From: Petrimonas sp. IBARAKI
GTDB taxonomy: Bacteria > Bacteroidota > Bacteroidia > Bacteroidales > Dysgonomonadaceae
Assembly (NCBI GenBank): GCA_002356435.2
Contig: AP018040.2
Location: 868,001-932,000, forward strand
Reading direction: 5' to 3'
DNA: 64,000 nt
This document shows, piece after piece, positions 54,105 through 62,575 of the stretch. A model generated the notes under the pieces. It saw only the letters and a list, made by a program, of their open reading frames with translations, did not search any database and was not told the origin of the DNA. Each line of letters begins with the position of its first letter. Positions within the stretch are counted from its first letter, which is position 1. The translations under genes and the position numbers were made by a program.

Positions 54105-55046
54105 ATGAGCGAGGAGGGAAGTAAGAGGGGACTGGTAATCAGAAATACGGGCAATAACTATCTGGTAAGAACGGACGAAGGGACGGACATGTCGTGTCTG
54201 GCAAAAGGGAATTTCCGTCTTAAGGGTATCCGGAGCACGAGCCCGGTGGTAGTGGGAGATAGGGTGAAAATGGATATAAACCCCGACGGGACTGCATATA
54301 TTACCGAGATTGAAGACCGTAAAAACTATATTGTCCGCAAGGCGTCCAACCTTTCCAAACACTCGCATATTCTAGCCGCCAACATTGATCTGGCTCTTCT
54401 TTGTGTTACTGTAAGGTTTCCGGAAACAACCACAGTATTTATCGACCGGTTTTTGGTTACCGCAGAGGCATACAGTGTTCCTGTTGTTCTTGTTTTCAAC
54501 AAAACGGATATCTACGACAGCGATGACAGGGAATACGTGGATGGGTTAGTTCACTTGTATTCAACTGTCGGGTATACATGCATTAAAACCTCGGTGCTCA
54601 CAGGAGAGGGGATGAATGAAGTACGTGAGCTTGTTTGTGGAAAGATTACACTGCTTGCCGGACATTCCGGCGTGGGAAAATCAAGTATCGTAAACACGCT
54701 GCAAAAAGACGCAACGCAAAAAGTAGGAAAGATATCGGATTACCACAACAAAGGAATGCATACTACTACTTTTTCGGAAATGATTGAACTTGAAAAGGGA
54801 GGCTTCGTTATCGACACTCCGGGAATCAAAGGATTCGGAACCATCGACATGACAACGGCTGAGGTTTCTCACTATTTTCCCGAGATTTTCAGGATTTCGT
54901 CGAAGTGCAAGTTTTATAACTGCCTGCACCTGAACGAACCCGGCTGTGCCGTGATAAAAGCGTTGGAAAATCATTACATCAGTCAGAGCCGGTATCAGTC
55001 TTATTTGAATATCCTGGAAGATGCAAACGAAGAAAAATACCGGTAA
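54105..55046 (+). CDS. rsgA: Small ribosomal subunit biogenesis GTPase RsgA
   Basis: 313 residues. An N-terminal OB-fold ([18 protein letters not shown]) is followed by a circularly permuted GTPase domain with NKTD (G4) before the Walker [10 protein letters not shown] (G1) and DTPG (G3). The zinc module is [17 protein letters not shown]. It acts in late 30S assembly in the cytoplasm. Confidence 0.97.
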   Translation: MSEEGSKRGLVIRNTGNNYLVRTDEGTDMSCLAKGNFRLKGIRSTSPVVVGDRVKMDINPDGTAYITEIEDRKNYIVRKASNLSKHSHILAANIDLALLCVTVRFPETTTVFIDRFLVTAEAYSVPVVLVFNKTDIYDSDDREYVDGLVHLYSTVGYTCIKTSVLTGEGMNEVRELVCGKITLLAGHSGVGKSSIVNTLQKDATQKVGKISDYHNKGMHTTTFSEMIELEKGGFVIDTPGIKGFGTIDMTTAEVSHYFPEIFRISSKCKFYNCLHLNEPGCAVIKALENHYISQSRYQSYLNILEDANEEKYR

Positions 55047-55081
55047 TCTGGCTGTGCCGTAGGACTACAACAGAAACAGTT

Positions 55082-56500
55082 ATGAACAGTGTATTGATGC
55101 TTATTCTCGAGATCCTTTACGCTTTAACCATCATCAGTGTGGTTATTGTGGTAATTTCTGAGAATAGGAATCCCATTAAGACGCTTTCATGGGTAATGGT
55201 GCTTGTGTTTTTGCCTTTTGTGGGATTGATCTGGTATCTTGTTTTCGGCCAGGATTTTACCAAAAAACAAGTCATTACCAAACGGATGTACAGCAAGCTC
55301 AAGAAACGTCCACTGGATGAAGTTGGCCCGCTGGAGGAGTTTGCTTATCCCCAGGAGCATGCGAGTTTGATCCGTTTACTGAAAAACCTTGACCATACCC
55401 CGTTGTTGGGAGGGAACGATGTCCGGTTTTATACCCATGCCGCGGAAAAATTCGAAGATTTACTGCGCGATATTGAAAATGCAAAACAACATATCCACGT
55501 AGAGTATTATGTTTTTGAAGGGGATAACATCGGCAGAAAAGTGAGGGACGCATTGATCCGAAAGTCACTCGAAGGTGTTGAAGTACGCGTTATTTACGAT
55601 AGCTTTGGTTCACGTAAAACCCCTAAAGCATTTTTTGAGGAGTTCAGAAAGGCCGGTATCGAAGCAGAACCGTTTCTAAAGGTTGCACTTCCCAAAATTA
55701 CCTCGCGGCTAAATTTCCGGAATCATCGAAAAATAATTGTCATTGACGGACAGATTGGATATGTAGGAGGCATAAACATTGCCGACAGGTACATCGACGG
55801 TTTTAAATGGGGAATCTGGCGCGATACACACGTACGCATCGAAGGCAAAGGCGTGCAGGGTTTACAATCGATCTTTCTTATCGATTGGTTTTTTGTGAGT
55901 CAGACACTTATCACGTCGAGGAAATATTTTCCGGAGCTTCCTGTTTATGGAAGCATATCCATGCAGACTGTCAACAGCGGGCCATTCCGTGAGGAAAGGG
56001 AAATCTCTCACGGTATTCTTCAGGCCATTTACGATGCACAGAAGAGTATTTTCATTCAAACACCCTATTTCATTCCGCCTGAATCCATGATAGAAGCGCT
56101 GCAGGCAGCTGCTATCCGAGGACTGGATGTAAGGCTGATCATCTCCAAAAAATCGGATGTGCCTTTGGTGCAAATGGCATCACGTTCTTTCGTAAAGGAG
56201 ATGCTGGAAAGTGGGGTGAAGGTGTATATGTACGAGAAAGGCTTTTTGCATTCCAAACTGATGGTGTTTGATGATTCCCTTACATTGATTGGTTCGGTGA
56301 ATTTCGATTCACGCAGTTTTGAACACAATTTCGAGGTGGAAGCGTTTATCTACGATCACGATGTGGCAGAAAAAGCCATGGATATCATTGTTGAGGATCA
56401 ACGGTTTTCTCAGGTTGTCTCCCTGCGTGAGTGGATGAGGAGACCGATGAGGCTCAGGTTTATTGAATCTTTAATGCGTTTGTTTGCACCTTTGTTATAA
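55082..56500 (+). CDS. cls: Cardiolipin synthase
   Basis: 472 residues. Two N-terminal membrane segments (about 3-22 and 35-55) precede a double phospholipase-D domain. The HKD motifs are H-R-K-I-I-V-I-D in NHRKIIVIDGQIGYVGGIN and H-S-K-L-M-V-F-D in LHSKLMVFDDSLTLIGSVN. It joins two phosphatidylglycerols to cardiolipin at the inner membrane. Lies 35 nt after rsgA. Confidence 0.96.
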   Translation: MNSVLMLILEILYALTIISVVIVVISENRNPIKTLSWVMVLVFLPFVGLIWYLVFGQDFTKKQVITKRMYSKLKKRPLDEVGPLEEFAYPQEHASLIRLLKNLDHTPLLGGNDVRFYTHAAEKFEDLLRDIENAKQHIHVEYYVFEGDNIGRKVRDALIRKSLEGVEVRVIYDSFGSRKTPKAFFEEFRKAGIEAEPFLKVALPKITSRLNFRNHRKIIVIDGQIGYVGGINIADRYIDGFKWGIWRDTHVRIEGKGVQGLQSIFLIDWFFVSQTLITSRKYFPELPVYGSISMQTVNSGPFREEREISHGILQAIYDAQKSIFIQTPYFIPPESMIEALQAAAIRGLDVRLIISKKSDVPLVQMASRSFVKEMLESGVKVYMYEKGFLHSKLMVFDDSLTLIGSVNFDSRSFEHNFEVEAFIYDHDVAEKAMDIIVEDQRFSQVVSLREWMRRPMRLRFIESLMRLFAPLL

Positions 56501-56516
56501 CCAATTATAGAAAAAT

Positions 56517-57053
56517 ATGGTTAGGATCTATTTAATCGGATATATGGGTGTGGGAAAGACCACGGTTGGCAAGAAACTGGCTAAGTTGCTCGATATAGGT
56601 TTTGTCGATTTAGATAAGTTTATCGAGAGCAAATACCATAAGACTGTGCCAGAGCTTTTTGCTGAACGGGGTGAACGTGAATTTCGCCTGATCGAGCAAA
56701 AATCGTTAATCGAGGTTTCAGAGATAGAGGATGTGGTGGTTTCGACAGGCGGCGGGACCCCCTGTTTTTTTGAAAATATCCGGCTGATGAATCAAACAGG
56801 AACTACGGTATATATTCATGCGGAACCCGAAGAACTTGCAGCCAGGTTACGGACATCGAAAACAGTTCGACCCATTGTTTCCGGAAAAACCGGAGAGGAC
56901 CTGACGTTATTCATTGCCCAACACCTGAAAGAAAGGGAGCGGTTTTACAATCAGGCACAAGTTATTTACAAAACCGACCGTTTAATCACAAAAGAAGATA
57001 TTCACCTGACCGTTGACAGAATTGCTGACGAAATAAAAAAACGGCTAAAATGA
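56517..57053 (+). CDS. aroK: Shikimate kinase
   Basis: 178 residues. Walker A GYMGVGKTTVGKKLA (8-22), the shikimate-binding FVDLDKFIE and RGEREFRLIE, and VVSTGGGTPCF are typical. It makes shikimate 3-phosphate in aromatic amino-acid synthesis. Its stop overlaps the start of the alanine dehydrogenase gene by 4 nt. Confidence 0.96.
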   Translation: MVRIYLIGYMGVGKTTVGKKLAKLLDIGFVDLDKFIESKYHKTVPELFAERGEREFRLIEQKSLIEVSEIEDVVVSTGGGTPCFFENIRLMNQTGTTVYIHAEPEELAARLRTSKTVRPIVSGKTGEDLTLFIAQHLKERERFYNQAQVIYKTDRLITKEDIHLTVDRIADEIKKRLK

Positions 57054-58258
57054 TATACGAACCCTTAAGAAGCACACAATTTGTTGTTCGTGAATTGCTG
57101 CTGAAAGCAGACAAACAAAACATCTCGCTTGTAATAGGTATTCCAAAGGAAAATCAAAAAGTGGAAAAACGGCTGGCAATCACTCCCGAAACAACGGCCC
57201 TGCTTGTTGAATCGGGTTATCAGGTAATGATTGAATCCGATGCCGGGCTGGCTATTAATTATTCCGACCGGTATTATTCCGATTCAGGAGCAAATATCGT
57301 ACAAACAAAGGCCGAAGTTTTTCAGGCCGATATTATTCTGAAGGTCTCAGCACCTACTTTTGATGAAGTTTCGATGATGAAACCACGAAGCAGTGTGTTT
57401 TCGTTTTTGCAGTTGTACCTGATCTCATCGGAAACACTGGAGCTAATGGCGGAAAAACGCATAAATGCGCTGGCTTATGAGTTGATTTATGATGATAGCC
57501 AGATTTCTCCTTTTGTAACTGCCATCAGTGAAATTGAGGGAGCATACTCCATTTCTGTAGCATCGGAATTGCTCAGCAGTGCACACGGTGGAAAAGGTAT
57601 TCTGTTGGGTGGGGTTCCAGGGATTTCGCCTACCGAAGTGGTGATTATAGGGGCAGGTGTTGCGGGAGCTGTGGCTGCGCGTGCTGCGCTTGCATTAGGT
57701 GCTACAGTGAAAATATTTGATAACGATATCAATAAACTTAGGAAAATCCAGCACGAATTGGGTCGGATGGTGTTTACCTCTACCCTGCAACCGAATGTGT
57801 TGCGCAATGTTTTTCGCTCTGCCGATGTGGTGATCGGAGCCATGCAATATGTAAATAAAACGCACTTGTACCGTATCTCCACCGACTTGATCCGCGAAAT
57901 GAAGAAAGGGTCGCTCATTATTGACTTGCGTATGTCATATGGAGGGTGTTTCGAAACTACGATGGAAGCGTGTTTACCCAATCATCCCCAGGTTTTTGAA
58001 CGGTTCGGTATTTTGCATTTCTGTGAATTAAGCATAAGCTCCCGCGTAGCACGCACAGCATCCATCGCTTTGAGCAATATTTTTATTTCGATGTTCTCGG
58101 CAATGGCCGAGAGTGGGGGAGTAGGACGGTTCGCCCGTTTCGACCGCGGTTTTGCCTCCGGATTCTACATGTTTACCGGGAAAATGGTCAATTCTTATGT
58201 AGCCAATCATTTTAATTGGCCGGTAAACGATATCGGGTTGTTCCTGCCGGGATTGTAG
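57050..58258 (+). CDS. ald: Alanine dehydrogenase (AlaDH/PNT family)
   Basis: 402 residues. VIGIPKENQKVEKRLAITPETTALL is the N-terminal substrate-side block, VIIGAGVAGAVAARAALALGATVKIFDND the NAD-binding Rossmann loop, and VIIGAMQYVNKTH-type and LIIDLRMSYGGCFETT segments complete the fold. About 30 extra residues precede the standard start, as is common in Bacteroidota copies. It interconverts alanine and pyruvate plus ammonia. A transhydrogenase alpha-like role cannot be fully excluded, but no beta subunit is near. Confidence 0.9.
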   Translation: MIYEPLRSTQFVVRELLLKADKQNISLVIGIPKENQKVEKRLAITPETTALLVESGYQVMIESDAGLAINYSDRYYSDSGANIVQTKAEVFQADIILKVSAPTFDEVSMMKPRSSVFSFLQLYLISSETLELMAEKRINALAYELIYDDSQISPFVTAISEIEGAYSISVASELLSSAHGGKGILLGGVPGISPTEVVIIGAGVAGAVAARAALALGATVKIFDNDINKLRKIQHELGRMVFTSTLQPNVLRNVFRSADVVIGAMQYVNKTHLYRISTDLIREMKKGSLIIDLRMSYGGCFETTMEACLPNHPQVFERFGILHFCELSISSRVARTASIALSNIFISMFSAMAESGGVGRFARFDRGFASGFYMFTGKMVNSYVANHFNWPVNDIGLFLPGL

Positions 58259-58283
58259 AGAAATGAGCTTTTGAGGTTGAATA

Positions 58284-59375
58284 ATGGCAGAAATATATTA
58301 TCTTCTCACTTGGGGCACTTTCTGGTTGATGCTCTTATGCTTTGTCTTTCTTTTAACCGTTTCCGTTCCTAGGCGTGACGATTTAAGAAGCTATAAACGC
58401 GTGCGTCTTTTGTTGGCGTGGGGCGTTTTTTTTCTGATGACGCTCGTAAATCTAACTGAACTCAGTATGAGCGACTCCGGAACCAACGACGACATTTGGT
58501 ATACGCGACTAATGACGCTGTGGATTGGAGCGTGTGTGGCTCCCGTTTTTTCGATTGTAAATATTACCTTGATAAACAGTCATTTCTTTTCGTGGAGGAA
58601 TCTTGTCAGGGATTTGGTTATTCCCCTTGTACTGGTTGTCGGCAACGTATTCTTGTTCGAGATTTTCTCTGCCAAATCACTGGCCTTCCTTTTTGCTTAT
58701 GTTGTTTTCATTGTCTACTATGTGCTTGTGGTGGTGGCCTATACGGTGATTTTTCTTCGCAACTACAGACAATATTCTATCCGGCTCAACAATTATTTTT
58801 CCGAACCCGGCTCCAATCTGCTGAAATGGACAGTAACCACGCAGTTTCTGGCCACCTCAAGCGGTATAATGGCTTTTGTAAGTTTATTTATGCCGCATGG
58901 ATGGTTGTGCGTTTTCGCCTTATTCCTCAATATCCTTTATCCGTATTATGCTATACGGTTTATTAATTATGCATTTCAGTTTCCTGTTATAGCCCCAGTG
59001 GTGGAAGAAGTTATGGAGGAAGAGCCAGTCGTCAGAGATTCGGTTTTCATGCTGGAAGATATTGTTGGTGAATGGGAAAAAGAAAAACGCTACCTTCAGC
59101 CCGAACTCAATATCGAAATGGTTGCCCATGAATTGAGTACCAACCGCACCTATCTTTCCTCTTACATTAATACCTGCAAAAACAAAAACTTTAAAGAATG
59201 GATTAGCGACTTGCGTATTGCCGAGGCGCAACGCCTCCTGCTGTCCGAACCCAAAACACCGATAAACGAAATAGGCGAACGGGTGGGATTTTCGGACAAA
59301 GGAAACTTCAGTACCCGTTTTTCCAAAAGCGTTGGCATGAGCCCTTCCTTGTGGCGGAAGACGCATTTGAAATGA
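58284..59375 (+). CDS. Membrane-anchored AraC-type transcriptional regulator
   Basis: 363 residues. The first 235 or so hold about seven membrane segments (for example WLMLLCFVFLLTVSV, LLLAWGVFFLMTLVNL, FAYVVFIVYYVLVVVAYTVIF). An acidic linker (PVVEEVMEEEPVVRDS) connects to a cytoplasmic helix-turn-helix pair: LNIEMVAHELSTNRTYLSSYIN and PINEIGERVGFSDKGNFSTRFSKSVGMSPSLWRK. It should sense something in or through the membrane and act on DNA. Directly downstream are a perfect inverted repeat, a -7 box and the second PDIE-peptide/fimbrillin cassette, which is its most likely target. Signal unknown. Confidence 0.88.
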   Translation: MAEIYYLLTWGTFWLMLLCFVFLLTVSVPRRDDLRSYKRVRLLLAWGVFFLMTLVNLTELSMSDSGTNDDIWYTRLMTLWIGACVAPVFSIVNITLINSHFFSWRNLVRDLVIPLVLVVGNVFLFEIFSAKSLAFLFAYVVFIVYYVLVVVAYTVIFLRNYRQYSIRLNNYFSEPGSNLLKWTVTTQFLATSSGIMAFVSLFMPHGWLCVFALFLNILYPYYAIRFINYAFQFPVIAPVVEEVMEEEPVVRDSVFMLEDIVGEWEKEKRYLQPELNIEMVAHELSTNRTYLSSYINTCKNKNFKEWISDLRIAEAQRLLLSEPKTPINEIGERVGFSDKGNFSTRFSKSVGMSPSLWRKTHLK

Positions 59376-59390
59376 AAAATGTGTTGCAGC

Positions 59391-59417
59391 TTTGTCAAAG
59401 TTCCGGACTTTGACAAA
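59391..59417. promoter_or_regulatory. Perfect 10-bp inverted repeat behind the AraC-type gene
   Basis: TTTGTCAAAG (59391-59400) and CTTTGACAAA (59408-59417) are exact reverse complements around TTCCGGA. It begins 15 nt after the AraC-type stop and ends 138 nt ahead of the -7 box of the cassette. There is no T-run on the plus strand. It could be an operator or a weak terminator. Confidence 0.55.
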
Positions 59418-59555
59418 GGTATCTGCTGTAAACTCCTCTCCTCCGCATTCCGTCTCCCGTCTCTTCCAATTGTTAAAAAGCAGGCAGTTTTTGCACGATT
59501 GTTGCAAACACGAATTTTTTGTTGGAAACACAACCCTTCTTTTGCCTTCTCCCAG

Positions 59556-59563
59556 TAGCTTTG
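59556..59563 (+). promoter_or_regulatory. -7 box for PDIE cassette B
   Basis: TAGCTTTG matches TAnnTTTG, 44 nt ahead of the peptide ATG at 59608. The nearest TTTG (59541-59544) is too close to be a standard -33 element. Confidence 0.45.
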
Positions 59564-59607
59564 TCGCAAATTCTCCGAAGAATTTTATTTTAACCCTGTA
59601 ATTAGAT

Positions 59608-59742
59608 ATGAGACAAGAAAATTTGCAAACGAACAATGCGGTTGAACATTATGAAGCTCCTGATATCGAAATGATCGATATTGAATTGAATCAAAACATT
59701 TTAGGCGGAAGTGTTCCGGATATACCTGTTCACGATTGGTAA
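59608..59742 (+). CDS. Small acidic PDIE-motif peptide, copy B
   Basis: 44 residues, too short for usual gene finding. ATG at 59608, TAA at 59740-59742. The core Y15-E-A-P-D-I-E-M-I-D-I-E26 is nearly the same as in the 60-residue peptide at 47233, and both continue with Q-x-[FI]-L and a G-S pair. The tail is LGGSVPDIPVHDW. There is no signal peptide. A -7 box lies 44 nt upstream and a fimbrillin-like lipoprotein starts 139 nt downstream. Conservation of the core between two distant loci, while flanks differ, is the main evidence that it is translated. Function unknown; the GG before the tail resembles a double-glycine cleavage site, but no dedicated peptidase-transporter is near. Confidence 0.7.
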   Translation: MRQENLQTNNAVEHYEAPDIEMIDIELNQNILGGSVPDIPVHDW

Positions 59743-59881
59743 GAAATTACATGAAGTGGTTATTTTTTTACGGAAGTCACAATGCAAAGTAGCTTATCAA
59801 TCTATAAGTCTGTTGTTGGGTGTCTGGCTCGCGACTTTTGGTTTTGTAAATACAACAACATTAATTCTCAGGTTATACATT

Positions 59882-60862
59882 ATGAATTATAAATTATTCT
59901 TTCTAGCAGTCTTAGCCCTTATCGTAACAAGCTGCGACAAAACAGATGATGCGATAGAACTAAGTCATGATGCATCACTACTGACCGTAATTGCCGCCGC
60001 GCCTGGATCCGGCGACAACAATCCTGCGACCGCCACGCGCCTCTCTATGGCTATGGATGAAACGAAGATTTCCGTAACGTGGAAAGCGGGCGACAAAGTA
60101 CAGCCTTACTTTGTGCAGGGGCCAACCATCTTGAAGGGGACGGAAATCACCCTTACCGATGAGCATTTGTCGGACAACAAAAAAAATGCCACTTTCAACA
60201 TCGCAGTCCCCGATGATATTAACACGGCTAACCCCTATACACTCTATTGTGTGCACGGCTCCTCTTCCCAAATTGCCAGAGGAAAAATACTGGTTGATTT
60301 TAGCTATACTCCTTTTTTCCCTTTTTCCGGTGGTTATGGCAGTGTTTCTCCGGATACTTATTATACGCCCATTACAGCGTCTGCGGAGATAGCTTTTGGT
60401 GTACCCACGACTTCGCTCACGTTTAATTATTTGGGTGCGATGCAGATAATCTGCTTCAAAAACGCTGCTGGAGCTGAAGTTGCATATACGGAAATGGAGT
60501 TGGTACAGGTCAATCCCGCTGACGCTGCCGGCTTCTATGCTTATAAAAATGGCGAAGGAGCACCCCGCTATGATTTGATTTCTAAAGAAGTGATTTATTA
60601 TGGTGTTTCTCAGGGAGTTATTTCAGGTTCTATATGGAGCGACGATGTTCGGAAGTTTTCCCGCTTTGTGTTGTTGACCGGTAACACGATGCCAGCTACC
60701 AGATTGAAAGTGAAAATAGATGGTGTGCAAAAGGAGAGTATAAATGCAACAAGCGCCTCTGCTGTCCCGCACCAAGCCGGTAACGCTTACTGCGTTTATG
60801 CACTGTGGAACGGTGTTGATTTGCAACTGACCGACAAGGATTTTACGTCTGTACGCAAATAG
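59882..60862 (+). CDS. Fimbrillin-like lipoprotein, copy B
   Basis: 326 residues from the ATG at 59882, which gives a lipoprotein signal with Cys18 (FFLAVLALIVTSCDK); the frame is open further upstream but would run into the peptide gene. The body parallels copy A in order: ATRLSMAMDETKISVTWKAGDKV, ATFNIAVPDDINTANPYTLYCV, TTSLTFNYLGAMQIICFKNAAG, with a C-terminal NAYCVYALWN. These are fimbrillin/Mfa-type features; the TRLS segment near residues 52-55 could be an arginine processing site. The two copies have diverged strongly outside the shared blocks. Confidence 0.75.
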   Translation: MNYKLFFLAVLALIVTSCDKTDDAIELSHDASLLTVIAAAPGSGDNNPATATRLSMAMDETKISVTWKAGDKVQPYFVQGPTILKGTEITLTDEHLSDNKKNATFNIAVPDDINTANPYTLYCVHGSSSQIARGKILVDFSYTPFFPFSGGYGSVSPDTYYTPITASAEIAFGVPTTSLTFNYLGAMQIICFKNAAGAEVAYTEMELVQVNPADAAGFYAYKNGEGAPRYDLISKEVIYYGVSQGVISGSIWSDDVRKFSRFVLLTGNTMPATRLKVKIDGVQKESINATSASAVPHQAGNAYCVYALWNGVDLQLTDKDFTSVRK

Positions 60863-60931
60863 GTAAAGCAGCAATAACTCCGGCACTGATTGATCTATAT
60901 TTGCAGAACTGCTGGTTTTATTCTCCTCCTG

Positions 60932-61450
60932 TTATTCACGGATATCACCGCTGTCTCGCATCTCTATCTCTTTTGCCTGCTTCAACCATTGAAACCGGGC
61001 ATTTTCCGGTGAAATATCTTTCCACACCTGCGTATCAAACTCAAAACAGGCTGTCGATGCCGTAGGCAAGTTGTCAAGCGCTACACCAAAATGATTGATC
61101 AGGAGGGTTAATCCGGGGTTGTGCCCAACAATCAGACAATAGCTGACTGTGTTGGGGACTCTTGATAAACATTGTAGAATTTCCTCTACCCAGGCCAAAT
61201 ATAATTCTTTGTCCGTCACAATTTGTTCTTTCGGATATCCCATGTTTTCGGCGGCAATAACGGCTGTTGCATATGCACGTTCGGCAGATGAAGAGAGTAT
61301 GAGCTCCGGTTTCCCCGTTTTCTGAAGCAGGTAAACTCCCATTTTAGCCGTATTTTTCTTGCCTCTCTCGTTCAATGGACGGTCGTGATCATCCAGGTGA
61401 GCATAGTCCCAAGATGACTTCCCGTGCCGCATTACAATCAGCTTTTTCAT
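60932..61450 (-). CDS. sixA: SixA-type phosphohistidine phosphatase
   Basis: 172 residues from the ATG at 61450 (MKKLIVMRHGKSSW); an 18-residue longer frame would run into the MarR gene. R-H-G at the N-terminus, DHDRPLNERGKKNTAKMG and VGHNPGLTLLINHFG are the catalytic blocks of the short histidine phosphatase branch SixA. It removes phosphate from phosphohistidine in signal-relay or PTS-type proteins. Follows the MarR-type gene by 11 nt. Confidence 0.9.
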   Translation of the reverse strand: MKKLIVMRHGKSSWDYAHLDDHDRPLNERGKKNTAKMGVYLLQKTGKPELILSSSAERAYATAVIAAENMGYPKEQIVTDKELYLAWVEEILQCLSRVPNTVSYCLIVGHNPGLTLLINHFGVALDNLPTASTACFEFDTQVWKDISPENARFQWLKQAKEIEMRDSGDIRE

Positions 61451-61461
61451 CTCTTCTGTTG

Positions 61462-62079
61462 TTATACTGTAGTTGGAAAATCCAGCATTTTGTGTTCCCG
61501 ACAATCAACTCTTATATGAACGTGGTCCAAGTCCCGTTTCAACAACGTACAATGGTCTTTTTTTTCATCATCAGAAGGTCGATAGTAGGAACAGGTGGTA
61601 CACATACGAAGAACGGAAATTACTCCCGTTTTGTTTAAATGGATGATCAATTTTATCAAACTTGACAATACGTTTTTTTTATCACCCCAGCTCAATTCTG
61701 CAATAGGGCTATAAATCTCTTTGGCGAAAGACGAGGTCTGCCCGGCTATTTTGTTTCCCTTTTCCGTGAGGTTGATAACAAAGCTTCGTGAATCGGTAGC
61801 TTCATTGTCTTTGACTACAAGGTGTTTCTGTTCCAGTGTTTTTACGGTATCGCTTATCGTCGCCTTGGTAACATTAAACTCTTTTGCCAGGTAACTCACT
61901 TTCTTTTTTTCTTCATTTTGTGTGAACAGGAAAATCAAAATTTGCACCTGAAGTGGAGTGAGGGAGAACTCCTTGCTTTTCTTCCACAGCAGTACACGAA
62001 ATGCCTGAGATATCCTTTCCAGGGAAGCAACGATCTTCCCTTCGGTAGTTTGGTCGGAATAAAACTGAAAATCCTCCAT
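61462..62079 (-). CDS. MarR-type regulator with four-cysteine C-terminal tail
   Basis: 205 residues. The winged-helix part is at about 35-125 (LTPLQVQILIFLFTQ, VSYLAKEFNVTKATISDTVKTLEQKHLV, DSRSFVINLTEKG). After the dimerisation helices a tail of about 45 residues carries C160, C163, C177 and C193 (C-x2-C-x13-C-x15-C) with nearby histidines, unusual for MarR proteins and suited to a zinc or iron-sulfur site. It may sense metal or redox state. It lies between the DUF2024 gene and sixA on one strand. An operator-like repeat occurs in the DUF2024 promoter. Confidence 0.87.
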   Translation of the reverse strand: MEDFQFYSDQTTEGKIVASLERISQAFRVLLWKKSKEFSLTPLQVQILIFLFTQNEEKKKVSYLAKEFNVTKATISDTVKTLEQKHLVVKDNEATDSRSFVINLTEKGNKIAGQTSSFAKEIYSPIAELSWGDKKNVLSSLIKLIIHLNKTGVISVLRMCTTCSYYRPSDDEKKDHCTLLKRDLDHVHIRVDCREHKMLDFPTTV

Positions 62080-62144
62080 CTATTTATATTTTGTCAATCT
62101 CAATTATATAGGATATCTTTTTTTATTCCCCGAGGATAAGGTGG

Positions 62145-62408
62145 TTAATCACAATTCTCCATTTCGTAAATATAATATCCCTTTTCCCGGATATCGGCTA
62201 TCCACTGGGGTTTTATTTTTTCCGTATGGCAATATTTGCTTTCTTTGGAAGTGAGTGGCTGTCCTTCCTGCCCCCTTGCTTTAAGGTATTCTCTCCCGTA
62301 ATTGTGAATTACGTTTTCATCTTTTAAATCCGCCGGAACAATGATGTCAAAATGCATAACCTTTCCGTCTTTTTTTGTTACATAAGTATCCCAAACAGCT
62401 GCTTCCAT
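62145..62408 (-). CDS. DUF2024 family protein
   Basis: 87 residues: AVWDTYVTKKDGKVMHFDIIVP, and SKYCHTEKIKPQWIADIREKGYYIYEMENC are the family blocks. The CH and final C could bind a metal. Function is unknown. It is led by a good promoter with an inverted repeat in its spacer and is followed after 65 nt by the MarR-type gene. Confidence 0.88.
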   Translation of the reverse strand: MEAAVWDTYVTKKDGKVMHFDIIVPADLKDENVIHNYGREYLKARGQEGQPLTSKESKYCHTEKIKPQWIADIREKGYYIYEMENCD

Positions 62409-62453
62409 GATTTTTACGTTTTAAGCCGGTTGTCTTGGCACCATTGCCATCCG

Positions 62454-62485
62454 CAAATATAGTTAGGATAACTAACTAAAGCAAA
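62454..62485 (-). promoter_or_regulatory. Promoter with operator-like repeat for the DUF2024-MarR-sixA group
   Basis: On the minus strand TTTG (62482-62485) and TATATTTG (62454-62461) stand 20 nt apart, a near-ideal Bacteroidota promoter 46 nt ahead of the start. The spacer holds AGTTAG (62461-62466) and CTAACT (62472-62477), a perfect inverted repeat with a 5-nt centre, placed where a bound repressor would block RNA polymerase. Confidence 0.6.
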
Positions 62486-62575
62486 CGAAAGGTGATTTTT
62501 TTCATAGAGCCCTTTATCAAAGTATAGCATTTCGATTAATTCAGCCGGTGATAGGTTTCGTAGCCCTTGTATGTG

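Noticed and set aside
53706-54368. 220-aa open frame on the minus strand
   Set aside because: Opposite frr and rsgA, low-complexity translation; a shadow frame.
59711-59881. Longer N-terminus for fimbrillin-like lipoprotein B
   Set aside because: It would overlap the PDIE peptide and bury the lipoprotein signal 57 residues inside the protein.
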